Positions 1-10,444 of a DNA stretch of 64,000 nucleotides are shown one piece after another. Source of the stretch: Lactarius indigo (Eukaryota; Basidiomycota; Agaricomycetes; Russulales; Russulaceae). A program made the translations under genes and the position numbers. Every line of letters starts with the position of its first letter. Position 1 is the first letter of the stretch. The notes under the pieces are model-generated. The model saw only the letters and a list, made by a program, of their open reading frames with translations. It searched no databases and was not told the DNA's origin. The DNA lies in NCBI GenBank assembly GCA_025766275.1, contig JAFKAC010000020.1, positions 558,001 to 622,000 of the forward strand, read 5' to 3'.

Positions 1-645
1 AGTACAGTACTAATATGTTTATTAGCGGCTCTCATGGGTTAACTTACCCTGTACTTAACCAAGGCCAGGATGTCGCTCATCAGGTCAATACCGTAACTTC
101 TGTCGGCTACCTCCTTTAATTAGCCTGCACTTCACCGATTCACGCGCCGAAGGTTGAGCCAACTGGAAAGAATCTCGCAATCGAATTTCACCGGTTTTTT
201 GCAGAAAAACGGCATCTTGCGATTTGTATAACTAAGACGACCCTGGTCTATAGTAGCTAGCCCTAAGTTGAGGCATTGAGGTCCCCAGAAACGATCACTC
301 GGTCGGAAGTCGATCTGTGGCGGCGGGCTGGCAGGTTTGATCAAGGTGAGGGTGTTGTGTATATGGTAACTACCGAACCAAGAAGAAAAAAAAGTACAGT
401 AGATCAATTAAAGATCAACCAAAGCCAAAGCGAGATGAGCCGTTGTCCACGATGTGTGTAAATGCGAGGAGGTACCATGGTTATAGATATAATATGCGTA
501 TCATCTGTACTTCGAGTCATGCGAGAGAGAGAGAGAGCAGATAGATCGTCGTGGTCGTCGTCAATACCTAAAAGGCGGGTCATATGCATTGCGGTGTCGT
601 GAATGTGGGCTCCCGCACACGAGCCTCGCCAAAGTCGTCAAATCG
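1..645. other. non-coding flank, no gene seen
   Basis: This stretch lies downstream of the palmitoyltransferase stop codon and holds no convincing exon. A short GA dinucleotide run sits at about 522-537. The open frames here are short and resemble no family I recognise. Confidence 0.5.
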
Positions 646-3079
646 TCATGACCGCATCTGCAGCTCTGCTGGCCACTCCTTGCGCGGCATCCACCGCCCA
701 TCCAGGTCGAATCGGGGATTGCGGGGGTACTCGAGCCCCAGGTCCTTGTACGACCCGATGGGGACTGTTCAACGGCAGGATCAGAGAGGTGAATGATAAA
801 AAAAAGAGAAAGTAAGGAGACATACGGAGCCACGTCCATGTGCGCGGACCAAACACTTGTTCCCAGTGCGTACGCACGTCGCCGAGCCACCACAAGTTGC
901 CTTCGTGTCCGATGCGACCCCACTCGGCGTCCCACACTTGCCGCGTACGGCGCTTCGCTCTGCGACGCCCACCCGAGGTAGGTTCGATTAGCCCAAATGT
1001 ACAACCAACGGAGGAGAGAGAAGACGCACACGCAACCCCAGAACGGATGCATGTTGTTCAGCGTCTCGTTCTCGCGGTCCTTCATCGCGCGCGCGGCGAC
1101 ATGCTCGACCGTCGTTTGGTTAGTGCTGATGAGCACGATGTGCGACACGAGCATCGCCGACGTGAACACCGCGAACAGCCCAGATCTGGGGTGCATAGCC
1201 CGTTGTTAGAATGATCCGCGCATAGAAGGAAGACAAGTCGCACAGGACAATCACGACGATGTGTTGCGCGTCGGTAGTCGTGTCCGGGCGTGAGGCAGCG
1301 CGCGCATTAAGCCCAACGAGTGTGGAGAATGTCCAGAGGCAGAAGAGCATGGCCCATACCACGAACACGAAGAAAAACTAGCGGCGCCGCGGGTACGAGT
1401 TAGCTAACTCATCCTCCCAGACGAAGGGACATGGCGAAAATCACCTTCTGATTTTGTGCACCAACGCACTGCCCGATCCCTACGGAACCAAATCGTCAGC
1501 CCCCCGATAGACCAATCGGTACTCAGAGAAAGAACAAAAAAGGGTCGTGCTCACAAGGACAGTGATGATCATACTTCAAGACACACTACCGTATAGAAAC
1601 CGCCCCCATCAGATCCCCATCACCTTCTCGTGAAACAAAAGAAACAGGGACGCACCGTGCCGCACGCTCGGCAATGATGTGTCCGCGGTGGTTTGATAAT
1701 CGCACAGCGCCGACAATACCGATTTTCCTCGCGCAGAGAAGGGAGCATAGGCGGTTCTCTCCCCTGGGCGGGTGTCGCCTGTTCCCGCTTGGGCCGTTGG
1801 GAGTCTTCTCCGTGCGGCTTTTCTGATGGTGGAAGCCGGGAGGCGGCGTACGATCCAGTACGTGCGCTGTTTTCGGTGCTTGGTTGCGTCGAAGGGGGTT
1901 GCGAGTGGAGCGTGCTGGACCCGCGCGACTGGTGACGCGTCCGCGTTGGTTGAGAAGAGATGGGTGAAGGCGAGGTGAGCGAGGACGAGGAGGGCGGTAT
2001 ACTGCGCGTGGAAGAGTCCTGGGATGTCTGGAGCGGTAGAGGCGGCGCTGGCGCCCGTGGTAGCTGCGGCTGTGGTGGGGCTCGCCAAGATTGGGTCTCC
2101 TCGTAGGACACTGAGTGCTCGAGAGGTCCGAGTTCGCGACTGGTCGTGTCCGTCGCCGACTGCCTCTGCACGTACTATCAGAACTTAGTCAGCATCACTA
2201 GTCAACTGGGTCAACAGGACTGTCGAAGTGATGGGTCGGTGCCGGGTAGATACGGAGTACTTGTGCCGTATACGTATGTGACGTTGGAATCAACAACGAA
2301 CGCACGCAGCGACGTGAGGAGCTAATGACGTCGATGACGTAAAGATACTGAAGACATCACAAAGCAGCCCCACAGGACGCCACGCGATGTGCGCCAGTGA
2401 AGGAGAAGCGAGCCGAGTGCCGTAAAAAAAAAAACCACCACTGCAATACGAAACATGAACCGGCGGACCGCGAGCGCCGAGGGTAGAAGCGGTGGGCACA
2501 CATCAGAAAAGCACGGCATACACGCGGCGAGTTCGCACCCAAGGGCGACTCTGGGCTCTGGATGGGAGGACGAGACGGGGGCTTACCTTGATCGCATGTC
2601 CGGGCGGGGTGAACACTGCCTATAGTAGTAGTAGGCGATAGGGGGGGGGGGGCAGATGAGGGAAACAAGACGGGCCGCAACTGAGGCTACTACGCACTTT
2701 GATATATGCCCAAATCATCATCATCCCCAGCACAACGAACACAACCAAGAACACGACTATTTTGCGAAATCGTCAGTACATCATTACGGACATGCGGTCG
2801 CCCAGCTCAGGCGGGTCACTCACTGCCCATTGTACGCGAGCCGAGCGAGCTGCCCTCGCGCTTGATCATCGGAATGCAGAGTCTCCCGATGTAAACGTAC
2901 GCAGAGTAGGCAATGATGGCTGCGGAGATGGCGACGGTGAGCTTGAGTACGAACCAGGGTTGGGGGCTTTTGCGCGCATCGCGGCGTGAGCGTGCAGCGT
3001 CGCTGATGACGGCGGAGAGTCTACGGGACTTGCGTTGTTCCCCTGGGGATGTCGGGGGATTTCGAGCTGCATGAACCAT
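646..3079 (-). CDS. DHHC-type protein S-palmitoyltransferase
   Basis: Integral membrane enzyme that transfers palmitate from palmitoyl-CoA to cysteines of target proteins, normally in Golgi, ER or vacuole membranes. The split gene reads intact from ATG 3079 to TGA 646. Exon 1 (3079-2824) carries the first membrane helix, the next exon (2756-2698) the second, and a small exon (2619-2587) encodes AVFTPPGHAIK. A large exon starting at 2174 holds a Pro/Ser/Gln-rich linker and the start of the cysteine-rich domain (RYCRRC, then PPRTHHCRACGT). The catalytic tetrapeptide DHHC is in the next small exon near 1560-1575, followed by WIGQCVGAQNQK. Helices 3 and 4 follow, then the TTxE-type motif (TTVEH) and a tail ending in PAELQMRS. 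The linker between helix 2 and the DHHC domain is longer than in yeast Pfa3-like enzymes. I cannot assign the paralogue with confidence. Intron 2586-2175 is 412 nt, much longer than the other introns. Confidence 0.9.
2641..2652. repeat. 12-base G homopolymer inside an intron
   Basis: A run of G lies within an intron of the palmitoyltransferase. On the coding strand it is a C run about 20 nt before the acceptor and probably forms part of the polypyrimidine tract. Its exact length is likely unreliable in any assembly. Confidence 0.8.
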
Positions 3080-3127
3080 GGCGAGGTTGACAAGGCTTGG
3101 TCGAGCGCTGATGCACCTCAGGGTGGG

Positions 3128-3138
3128 CCAATCACGTG
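3128..3138. promoter_or_regulatory. CCAAT box directly followed by CACGTG E-box
   Basis: CCAAT (3128-3132) abuts CACGTG (3133-3138) about 50-60 nt upstream of the palmitoyltransferase start, in the 88-nt gap after the CHO2 stop. CCAAT is the binding site of the HAP/NF-Y complex and CACGTG that of bHLH factors. Seen directly; the regulatory role is inferred. Confidence 0.5.
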
Positions 3139-3167
3139 TTGTCTATCTAAACACCTCTAAACAAACT

Positions 3168-6100
3168 CTATTCCATGATAATCTGTCGAGATGCGATGAT
3201 TCGCTGCGCAAGCGCGCTCAAGTTCGCGTCCGCCATTACCACATCAGGCGCGTACTCGACCCCAAACATCTCCCGCACCGAACGCGCGATCCGCCATGCC
3301 TGTCGCTCAGACCAGAACCGGAAGTCATCTGGGTCTCCGCCATCATCGCTCGTGCCCGCAGAGGTAGATCTCGGAACCAGCGACGGGTCGCCGTCGAGGC
3401 ATAGCGGGACGACATGAGCGAGCGCCGCGCGCACCGAATCAAAGTCAATCTTTTCGGGGCGGTCCACTGGAAATGCGATCAACGAGTGAGGTGAGAAAGG
3501 GAAGAGGGATAGACGCACCGTATATTTCGATGGGCCCGTCTAGCGCGAGCACATTATACATCCCGTCGTGGTGATACCGCACCTCATAGCGCCCAACCGT
3601 CCACGGGAGCCCATCACCCTGAAACACGACTGTGCCGCTCGCCTCGTCGTCCGCGCCCTCGCTACCGGTCAAACAGCTCTCGTGACTGTCCTCGCTAATC
3701 GGGAAGTCGCCGTCCCATTCTTCATCATGCACCGGCATCCACATCCCCAGCGATGACGTCCGCGTCACGAGCGATGACGGATTGGCCCCGACGCGGTACA
3801 GCCCGATCCAGTCTCGCCGCGAATGGTGCCGCGGTACTTGCCACGCGACCGTGATCTGCTCGCCAAGGTGGAATCGCAACGCGCCGTCCGCACGGGGTGA
3901 TACGACGTGCACCTTGTACCGGTCCGTCGCGTACGCCGATAGGTCATTCGCCAGCCGTCTACACCACGCGTTTCTCATCAGCGCCTTCCTCGTGTCGAGG
4001 GAGGAAAGAAACGCACGTGATGACAAGCTTCTCGCGTGATTGCTGCAGGAGGAACTTGGTATCCTGTACTACTTCAGACAACCTCGGGCGAGCTGTGGAT
4101 GTGTCGGTACCAAAGCAGAGAAGGGAAACAGGGAACCTACACTTGGCCAAGAACTCCTCTACCACCTCTGCGGTATCCTCGTACACCTTCTCGAACGTGC
4201 CGCGAACCTCGCGGACGACGCGCCTGATCTCCGGCGCGTGTCGTCCCGCACGGCTCTCTAGCAACCGCGCGTTCTGGCTCGCGACCTTTTTGACGACCTT
4301 GGTGAACCCAGCGTCCTTTCGTAGGCTGTCGCCATACAACTTCCGCATGTGAGGACTATGCACAATTCGTGAGCCTCAGAAAGACAACAGCAGGTGAGGA
4401 ACGCACTGCTCAACGTAACGCAAGAACCACCAGTAAGAGACGTGTCGTACGCCGGCGAGGATGTACACAAGTTTGCTCCCGCTGATAAGTGCCATTCCGA
4501 AGAACGCAGCTCCGGCGACGATCTCGGGGTTATTCAGATACCTTTAGAATAATGTCAGATCGTTCGCTAAAATAGCAAGGAATGATGGAATACCGGTATA
4601 TGCCAGAGTAGTCGAGTGAGGGAGCATAGTCGTCCATGAAAAAGTCACCATAAAACCAACCTGCAAGCCGTCGCGTCAAAGGTTTTGTTTTCGTGTGCAA
4701 ATACTAGTCACGAACCAAAAACGCCAAGGACCTCGTACGACTCGCTCGTCACCCAGATGTGAAATGCAATCAATACCTATGGTCTGTGAGCATCACACGC
4801 GCACACCAAATAGCAATAAATAGACTTGCCGCGCCAAGTATGTGCCGCAACAGCTCATTACCTGTGATCCACGCAGGCGGCTGCTCATACGTTTTCCAAA
4901 CGAGCCCAAAGCAAGACACTGTCCCCTCATCAGCTCACGAATCCGAAAGACGATTCGCGACTCACCGTAGCTCATACACATGCTCAGATTGTACACGGCC
5001 TTCCAGCTGGCGAATGCTTCCCTCACCGCACCGCGGCTCCCATCTCGCGCCGGGTAGTGGTAGTGCTTCAAGAAATGCCGCACGAGGAACTTGCGAGAAC
5101 TCTGCGCCTGCAGTACGAGGCCGAGACCGAGGGTGTGGAACAGCATCCATGCGAGGGCGTGCGCAAAGTGTAGCTCCGAGCTCGTGAGCCAAGGAGCGGG
5201 GAGGACCACGGTCAGAAATGGGTACGCCATCGCAAGGAGCAGCATGAGATCTTGGGCCCTGGCGAGAACGTTTAAAGTTTCAAGGTTGGACGATCGCAAA
5301 GGCGGCGCACCGGAATATGTCCAGATGGAGTAGGAAGATCGTGTCTCGGCGGAAGTACTTGTTACGCAGATCGTGATGGGATAGCGGGGAGGAGCTGCGC
5401 CGCTCGATTTGCAGTGGCGGGGTTGCAGCAGGCGGCACTTTCACCTTGGGCTTGGGTGCCGTAATCACATTTCTGGTGTGGCTACGCTGCAGTTCAAGCT
5501 CGGTGTTGGTGTCCGTGTCACTCTCCTCTGATGCGGTCGAGCCTTCCGTGGCGGACGGAGTGGTCGGTGGGTCAGAGAACGCACGGGCGCGTGCGAGTGT
5601 CTTCCCTCGTGATTGAGGAGATGAAGGAGCAAGAGGTAGCTCACTCGTTGAGCTAATAGCAGGCAGACTTGGTCGCCGAATGGGCACGCGCTGAGCGAGG
5701 GGCTTTGCGCTGGCCATAGAAGCGCTCGATATCTAATGGCCGAGGTATCAGCGTTTGAAAAAAAACCAAACTCAATGGATGTGGAAACTCACGCGGGTTC
5801 TCAAAGAAGACAAGAAAAGCAAATTGGGCCGCGTGTGCCGCAAGGCTTACAAATAAGACCGGGTAGCTTCCAACGATGAGGGATAATCCGTAGATCCATG
5901 CATAGCCTGCGCCACTCCTCAAATTGGTCGCTGTGATCACTAATGTATAGTCTGGGCGCTTACCAACTGAATACATAGGATGCGGCGCGAGCTCAAACAC
6001 GCCGTCGAAGACGAGTGCACCACGCTGGAAGAAGCAGTCGCCCCAGTACCAGCCGTAGTCTTTAACGACATGGTGCGCCTCGGACTTGACCCAGAGATTG

Positions 6101-6989
6101 AGCACGATCAGGGTGATGCCGCCGATCCAACTGCGAAATGTCTCAATGTCGTAAATTCGGAGTGACGGCATTGTCAGGACCCACCGCAAGGCGTGAATGA
6201 ACACGGAAAGCCCGGACGGAACGCGGAAGCAAGCAATCGCGAACAAACAGAACGATAAGAAATCGCTGATTGAGTTGTAAGAGTTCCGAAGCAGACGATA
6301 AGGATGGGAAAAAGAGTCACTTGATCAAGATAATATCGACGGCTTGACGGAAGAGTAGCCAGGTGTTGTACTCGAGCGGAAGTTCCTGCAACGGCGCGAT
6401 AAGTGGATGCGGAACAGGCTGGACACGGAACAGCGGCATACGTCGAAGGAATAGTCCTTTCCCATCTTACCCACGAGTTGTCTGCGGATCCAGGCTCGCA
6501 CCTCCGGTCTACGGTTCTGATCGAGCCACCCTAGCCTTTGCACTGTCCTGACGATCCATCTCCGCTTGCTCTGCTTGGTCAACACGTATCCGAGCCCGGC
6601 GTCGTACGCGGCGCGCCAAAACGCGAAATAGAGAAAGAAGAAGATCTTGCGGGGCGTGCGCGGCATCGTGTAAAAGAGGACGAGCTGGAGCGCAAGCAGG
6701 CCGAGATTGAGGGCGTCGATGTGCGATTTGGGGTAGGACGGGTGGAAGAGAGCAGGTGACCACGTCGTGCGTCGTCGGGACGCGGAAAACTGGAACACGT
6801 GTCAGCGGGTAAACGGAGGGGGTGTGTTCGAGTACGCGCGCACCCTGGCCCGACGGAGTTTTCCCCCAGACGATCTGGTCCCGAGCGGGAGCATGGAGGT
6901 CATCGTCTGGTTGAGCGGACTGCGGGGACTGGAGTAGCTAGCCGCTGCGGGACGCGTTGACGCAGACCTTGGTCGAGCGGGTCCGACAT
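3168..6989 (-). CDS. CHO2: phosphatidylethanolamine N-methyltransferase CHO2, with three frameshifts
   Basis: ER membrane enzyme that uses S-adenosylmethionine to methylate phosphatidylethanolamine to the monomethyl form, the first step of phosphatidylcholine synthesis. Recognisable blocks in order: VWGKTPSG and [10 protein letters not shown] near the N terminus, [14 protein letters not shown], the signature [13 protein letters not shown] followed after an intron by [15 protein letters not shown], then [13 protein letters not shown] Ser/Pro linker and [12 protein letters not shown] open the second methyltransferase repeat ([14 protein letters not shown] to [20 protein letters not shown]). A C-terminal C2-like domain ([22 protein letters not shown]) follows, and the protein ends at RQIIME. 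I count at least 12 introns of about 50-60 nt. Reading frame is lost at about 6920-6937, 6750-6761 and 5696-5709; each needs one base fewer to restore the family sequence. The start at 6989 (MSDPLDQG) is the best upstream ATG. Either a pseudogene or, more likely, assembly error, since the rest is perfectly conserved. Confidence 0.9.
4777..4829 (-). other. GC-AG intron in CHO2
   Basis: Family conservation runs [11 protein letters not shown] then VLIAFHIW, which requires removal of 53 nt beginning GCAAGT and ending TAG. GCAAGT is the usual form of the minor GC donor. Reading through keeps the frame open for some codons but loses the conserved sequence. Confidence 0.7.
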
Positions 6990-8382
6990 GGTAGTCGAGG
7001 TGCAAGCTGCGTGCGGACGTAAAATGCGAGCCCCGTCGCGTCCTTTTCGCTTTTGCCCCTCTGACTGGCATCACGTGTACAATTTTCATTTTTCTTCGCG
7101 TAAATTCAGCAGCACGTTCGATTGGAAAACGATCGGTCGGTCGTGAGGCTCACTCTTATGTCCACGAGAAGAACTCTGAGGGTATGTAGCCAGTCTTGTG
7201 TACTCAGCGGTGAACGTGGGTATCGAAGGGTGTTCACAGCTGGCCTTCTCGCCATTGACGCCGGTACTCTTCTTTGTTTGTGAACACCAACACAGACTCG
7301 TCTCGGAAAAAAAGGTTTCTCAAACAACACCGTTACTGTATAGATACCCCCGTCTATTCACTCAGTTCCAGGCTTCTCATTACCTGGGGCCGAGTTGCTA
7401 ATGCGGGGGAAGAGGAAACCACGGCATTAATTCAGCTGCTTCTTCGCATCTACAGCAGTATGTTTTACGACGTGCCTCACAAATAATGTAACTTGCCACG
7501 TATGCATAGCCAAATGGGTCGTTATCAACACGTATCGATTCGAACAAATTATTGGTACAACTAAAACATATCGGACCATGCACTACTCTTGAGTTATTCC
7601 TGAAGCCCCTCTCAACGCCAAGCGCCGCCACTAGTCAGTGCGGCATGGCCCCCTATTCCATCTGGTAACCCGATCCACATGCACTGGCACGGCTTAGTGT
7701 ACGATCATCTGGACGAACGTCAGCTTCAAGAGTGCAGAGAGAGTGCAGTGCTCGTACCAAGTGAATTACTTCGGCCAGCGACCAGTATGGATGATCGCCA
7801 CGTGGGCTGGTAGGAGTATAATAATGGGGGGAGATTTCGTGGCGCGTCTGTGCGCGCACGCATGTGGTCGAGGGGCCCGCTACACTGTAGCGAAATGACA
7901 TTGTTGACAGGCTTCTCTTGTTCTCCCAGTGAGTTGGTGCTTGCGCTATGCGCAGAGGATAGTTCGGTGTGGTGTCCCCCTCGATACCCAACTTACTGCC
8001 TATTTAAATGGACGCATTCGCGTAATTCGGAGCTGGTGGCGAAGAGGAAACAATTGGAATCCCATTGCTGACCCTACTCGAGAATGTCACTTGCTAGGAA
8101 GGACAATAACGCACAGCGTCCTAACCACCCTGAAGGCGAAAACCGGGGCTCATATTGATCAGTATGTAAGCAACATTAGCGAAAGTTCTTTCCAAAGCAT
8201 CGATTATCCTAAGATCAATCTCCCACGACCTGTCAGGTAATACCAGCATTCACGACAGCGGGACGTAATGACCAATGCGAAACAGCGCTGCCATCGCCGA
8301 GATCAGTAGAACAAGTGATGTTACCAGCCCTAAACGAGTATATCGCGTCAGGATCGATACGAGCGAAGAAGACACAAACAAT
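6990..8382. other. intergenic region, no gene recognised
   Basis: About 1.4 kb between the CHO2 start and the 3' end of the deaminase. Open frames on both strands are short and have no family resemblance. The part next to 6990 should hold the CHO2 promoter. Confidence 0.5.
7072..7077. promoter_or_regulatory. CACGTG E-box upstream of CHO2
   Basis: A palindromic CACGTG lies about 85 nt upstream of the CHO2 start. In yeast, CHO2 is controlled through bHLH (Ino2/Ino4) sites with a CANNTG core, so this is a candidate phospholipid-response site. That function is inference from yeast. Confidence 0.4.
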
Positions 8383-9190
8383 TCATCTCACCATCCCGGC
8401 GTATAGGCGTATGTCGGCGTGCGTCTCGTATTGGTCCCGCTCTGCCGTGTTCACCTTGACCATGTCAAACTTCCCGTCCTCCCCATTCCAGTGGAAAATC
8501 CGCTTCACGCCCGCCCACCGGCACCACTCCACGCACCGCCAGCACGGCCTGGCACTGCCCATCCCGACCTTCGTCACCCGGGCGACGTAGATGTCCGCGC
8601 CGTTGATGCGCGGGTCGCGCCGCCGCGCGCTCCACGCCTTATCCGCCTCTCCGGGCGGTGAGGGCGTGCCCGCGTGGGGACGACACGGGCTCTGTTTTCC
8701 ACCGGCGCTCCCGCTCCCGCTCTCCCCACTCCCACCACCACGGGCCTCCTCCGCCCTGCGCTTAGCAGAAGGCCGGGACGGCCCATGAAAGGCTGCGCGG
8801 GTGCCCCTCGCGTGCAGCGAGGGGCGCCTCGCCTTTAAACAGCCGTGCTGGTGGTGGTGGTGGTGCAGGCGCTGGTGGGGGTAAGGGCCGTTGGGAGGGG
8901 GACGGTGTTTGCAACGGCGGGGACGTGCCGGCGCGCGCGCCCTGTTGCTTGCGGAAGGATGGCGACATGCCAGTGAGGCTGAATATAGCGTGCATCTCCG
9001 CGTGCATCGATACGGGCTTGCGGTGCCCGCGCGTGCGCACCTCGGCGCCGTCGTAGTGCGGCCGGTGGTGGTTGTAGCCACTCGAGATGACCTTGCCGCC
9101 TTTGACGAGGACAGCGCCGAGCGTGAAGCACATCGGGCTCTTCGATGCCGCATCGGCGCACTGCGAGAGGTAGAACTGCGTCTTGTTCAT
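8383..9190 (-). CDS. CMP/dCMP-type zinc deaminase with a frame change
   Basis: The N-terminal half (from ATG 9190, MNKTQFYLSQCADAA) has LGAVLVKGGKVISSGYNHHR and the zinc/proton-shuttle motif H-A-E (SMHAEMHAIF, codon near 9004). The C-terminal half has the second zinc motif PCWRCVEWC (near 8547) followed by AGVKRIFHWNGEDGKFDM. Together these are the H-A-E and P-C-x2-C signature of the cytidine/deoxycytidylate deaminase fold, which hydrolytically deaminates a cytosine-type or related base; the substrate cannot be told from sequence. The two motifs are separated by about 150 residues of Pro-, His-, Gly- and Ser-rich low-complexity sequence, far more than the usual 25-40. The halves lie in different frames; the change must fall between about 8762 and 8900. 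No good GT-AG intron explains it, so an indel in the low-complexity region is likely. Stop at 8383; a small 3' exon is possible. Confidence 0.7.
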
Positions 9191-10444
9191 GATAATCGAT
9201 CGTGGTTTTTTTTCGGTCTGTTGGTTTGTTGTTAGAGTGTCCCAATGATCAGAGTTTAGATGATCGCAAGCTCACAGGGAAGGGTTTTGAGCGTATTAAT
9301 GTCTCAAGAACGAATATCTGCGCGAGATCGATGATGCAGTCGAGGGAGAACTGACTCGAGTCGGATGCTCTTTCGTGGGTCAGAACAGTGTCCGGAGCGC
9401 ACGGGCCGGGACTGTAAACCATCCAACCTGCTACCGAGTCCGAGTCAGAGCCAAGGTCAGAGCCTTAGACTCATTTGCCTTGCTCCCCGATTTTAATCAA
9501 CATCTCGCAGGAGTCTTGCTTGTATTCTGAAGTTGTACGGTGAGTACTTGCGTTTGTCTCTATAAATTTAAATACGAGGTTCGATTTGGAGCTTCTCCCT
9601 AAGCTATCCTGCCCGTCTCCACTTAAGTGATATGAATTTTTTCCAGTGAGTTCGCCGTCGGAAAGTCCTTGTATCCAAAGAAGTCGCAGTAGTACAGTAG
9701 TTGCGGGATATGACACTGTTGCCAGGCAGTGTTGTACTTAGTTGATCAGACAGATTGAGTTCAAGTCCAGGACATCAGCGGAGGCAGGACGTGAGAGACT
9801 CGGACATTTTGGACTATGACACAATATTATTCACCGAGATCGAGATCGATCAATACATTGTTGCCTCGGGTGTTACTCCTACCTAGCACGGCATATCCCC
9901 ACAAGGTCCTAAGGATCCCAAGTCTGGAGATCGCGGCGAACACTATGACTACACAGACCACTGGCAGCCTGAGACCCATGGTGGTTCGTTATCCTACGAA
10001 GGTCAGGCTGGTGCACTGGTGCTCAAGAATATCAACCGTTCGTTGGTTTTGTGATAGGGCCTCCAGCCTGCCCGCGCTTAGTGTCAATTTGTGACTGGAC
10101 CAGAGATCATTGTACAGCACATACTGTAAGTTGGCACATTGTTTGCATGAGTTGACTAGTACCGGTTCTCTAGCGCAGCTCCACAGCCTGTTTCACACGT
10201 CGTGGCGCTAGCCGTTTTACGTCCTGAGTCTCAACACATTGTACATTGTGGAGTTGTATCAAAAACTCGGGAAACCGTTACCTGTATCATGGGATCATGC
10301 ATCGATCATGAGCAGTGCTTACTCCACTCCCACTGGCAAGTCCTGTTATATTGAGGAAACTGCCCCCGTCCCTTGAACACTATAGATCACTGTCCTCGAA
10401 TTTGTACACTATCCGCTTGTCTTGCAGTCGGTCATTCCCAGACC
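9191..10444 (+). other. upstream region of array copy 1, part of the repeated unit
   Basis: No gene. The block at about 9480-9640 is clearly repeated at about 12820-12960 (shared run: TCTCTATAAAT...TACGAGGTTC and following sequence). The block at about 10010-10080 resembles sequences upstream of copies 2-6, with a recurring motif around ATCAAT...CGTTGGTT. This is duplicated 5' flank of the DUF6534 genes. Confidence 0.6.
10345..10352 (+). promoter_or_regulatory. TATA-like GTTATATT, copy 1
   Basis: GTTATATT about 95 nt before the ATG at 10445. The same octamer occurs at a similar distance before copies 2, 3, 5 and 6, so it is a conserved core-promoter candidate of the array. Confidence 0.55.

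Noticed and set aside
561..1196. 211-codon single open frame as a separate gene
   Set aside because: Only its first part is coding; the remainder is read-through of introns of the palmitoyltransferase.
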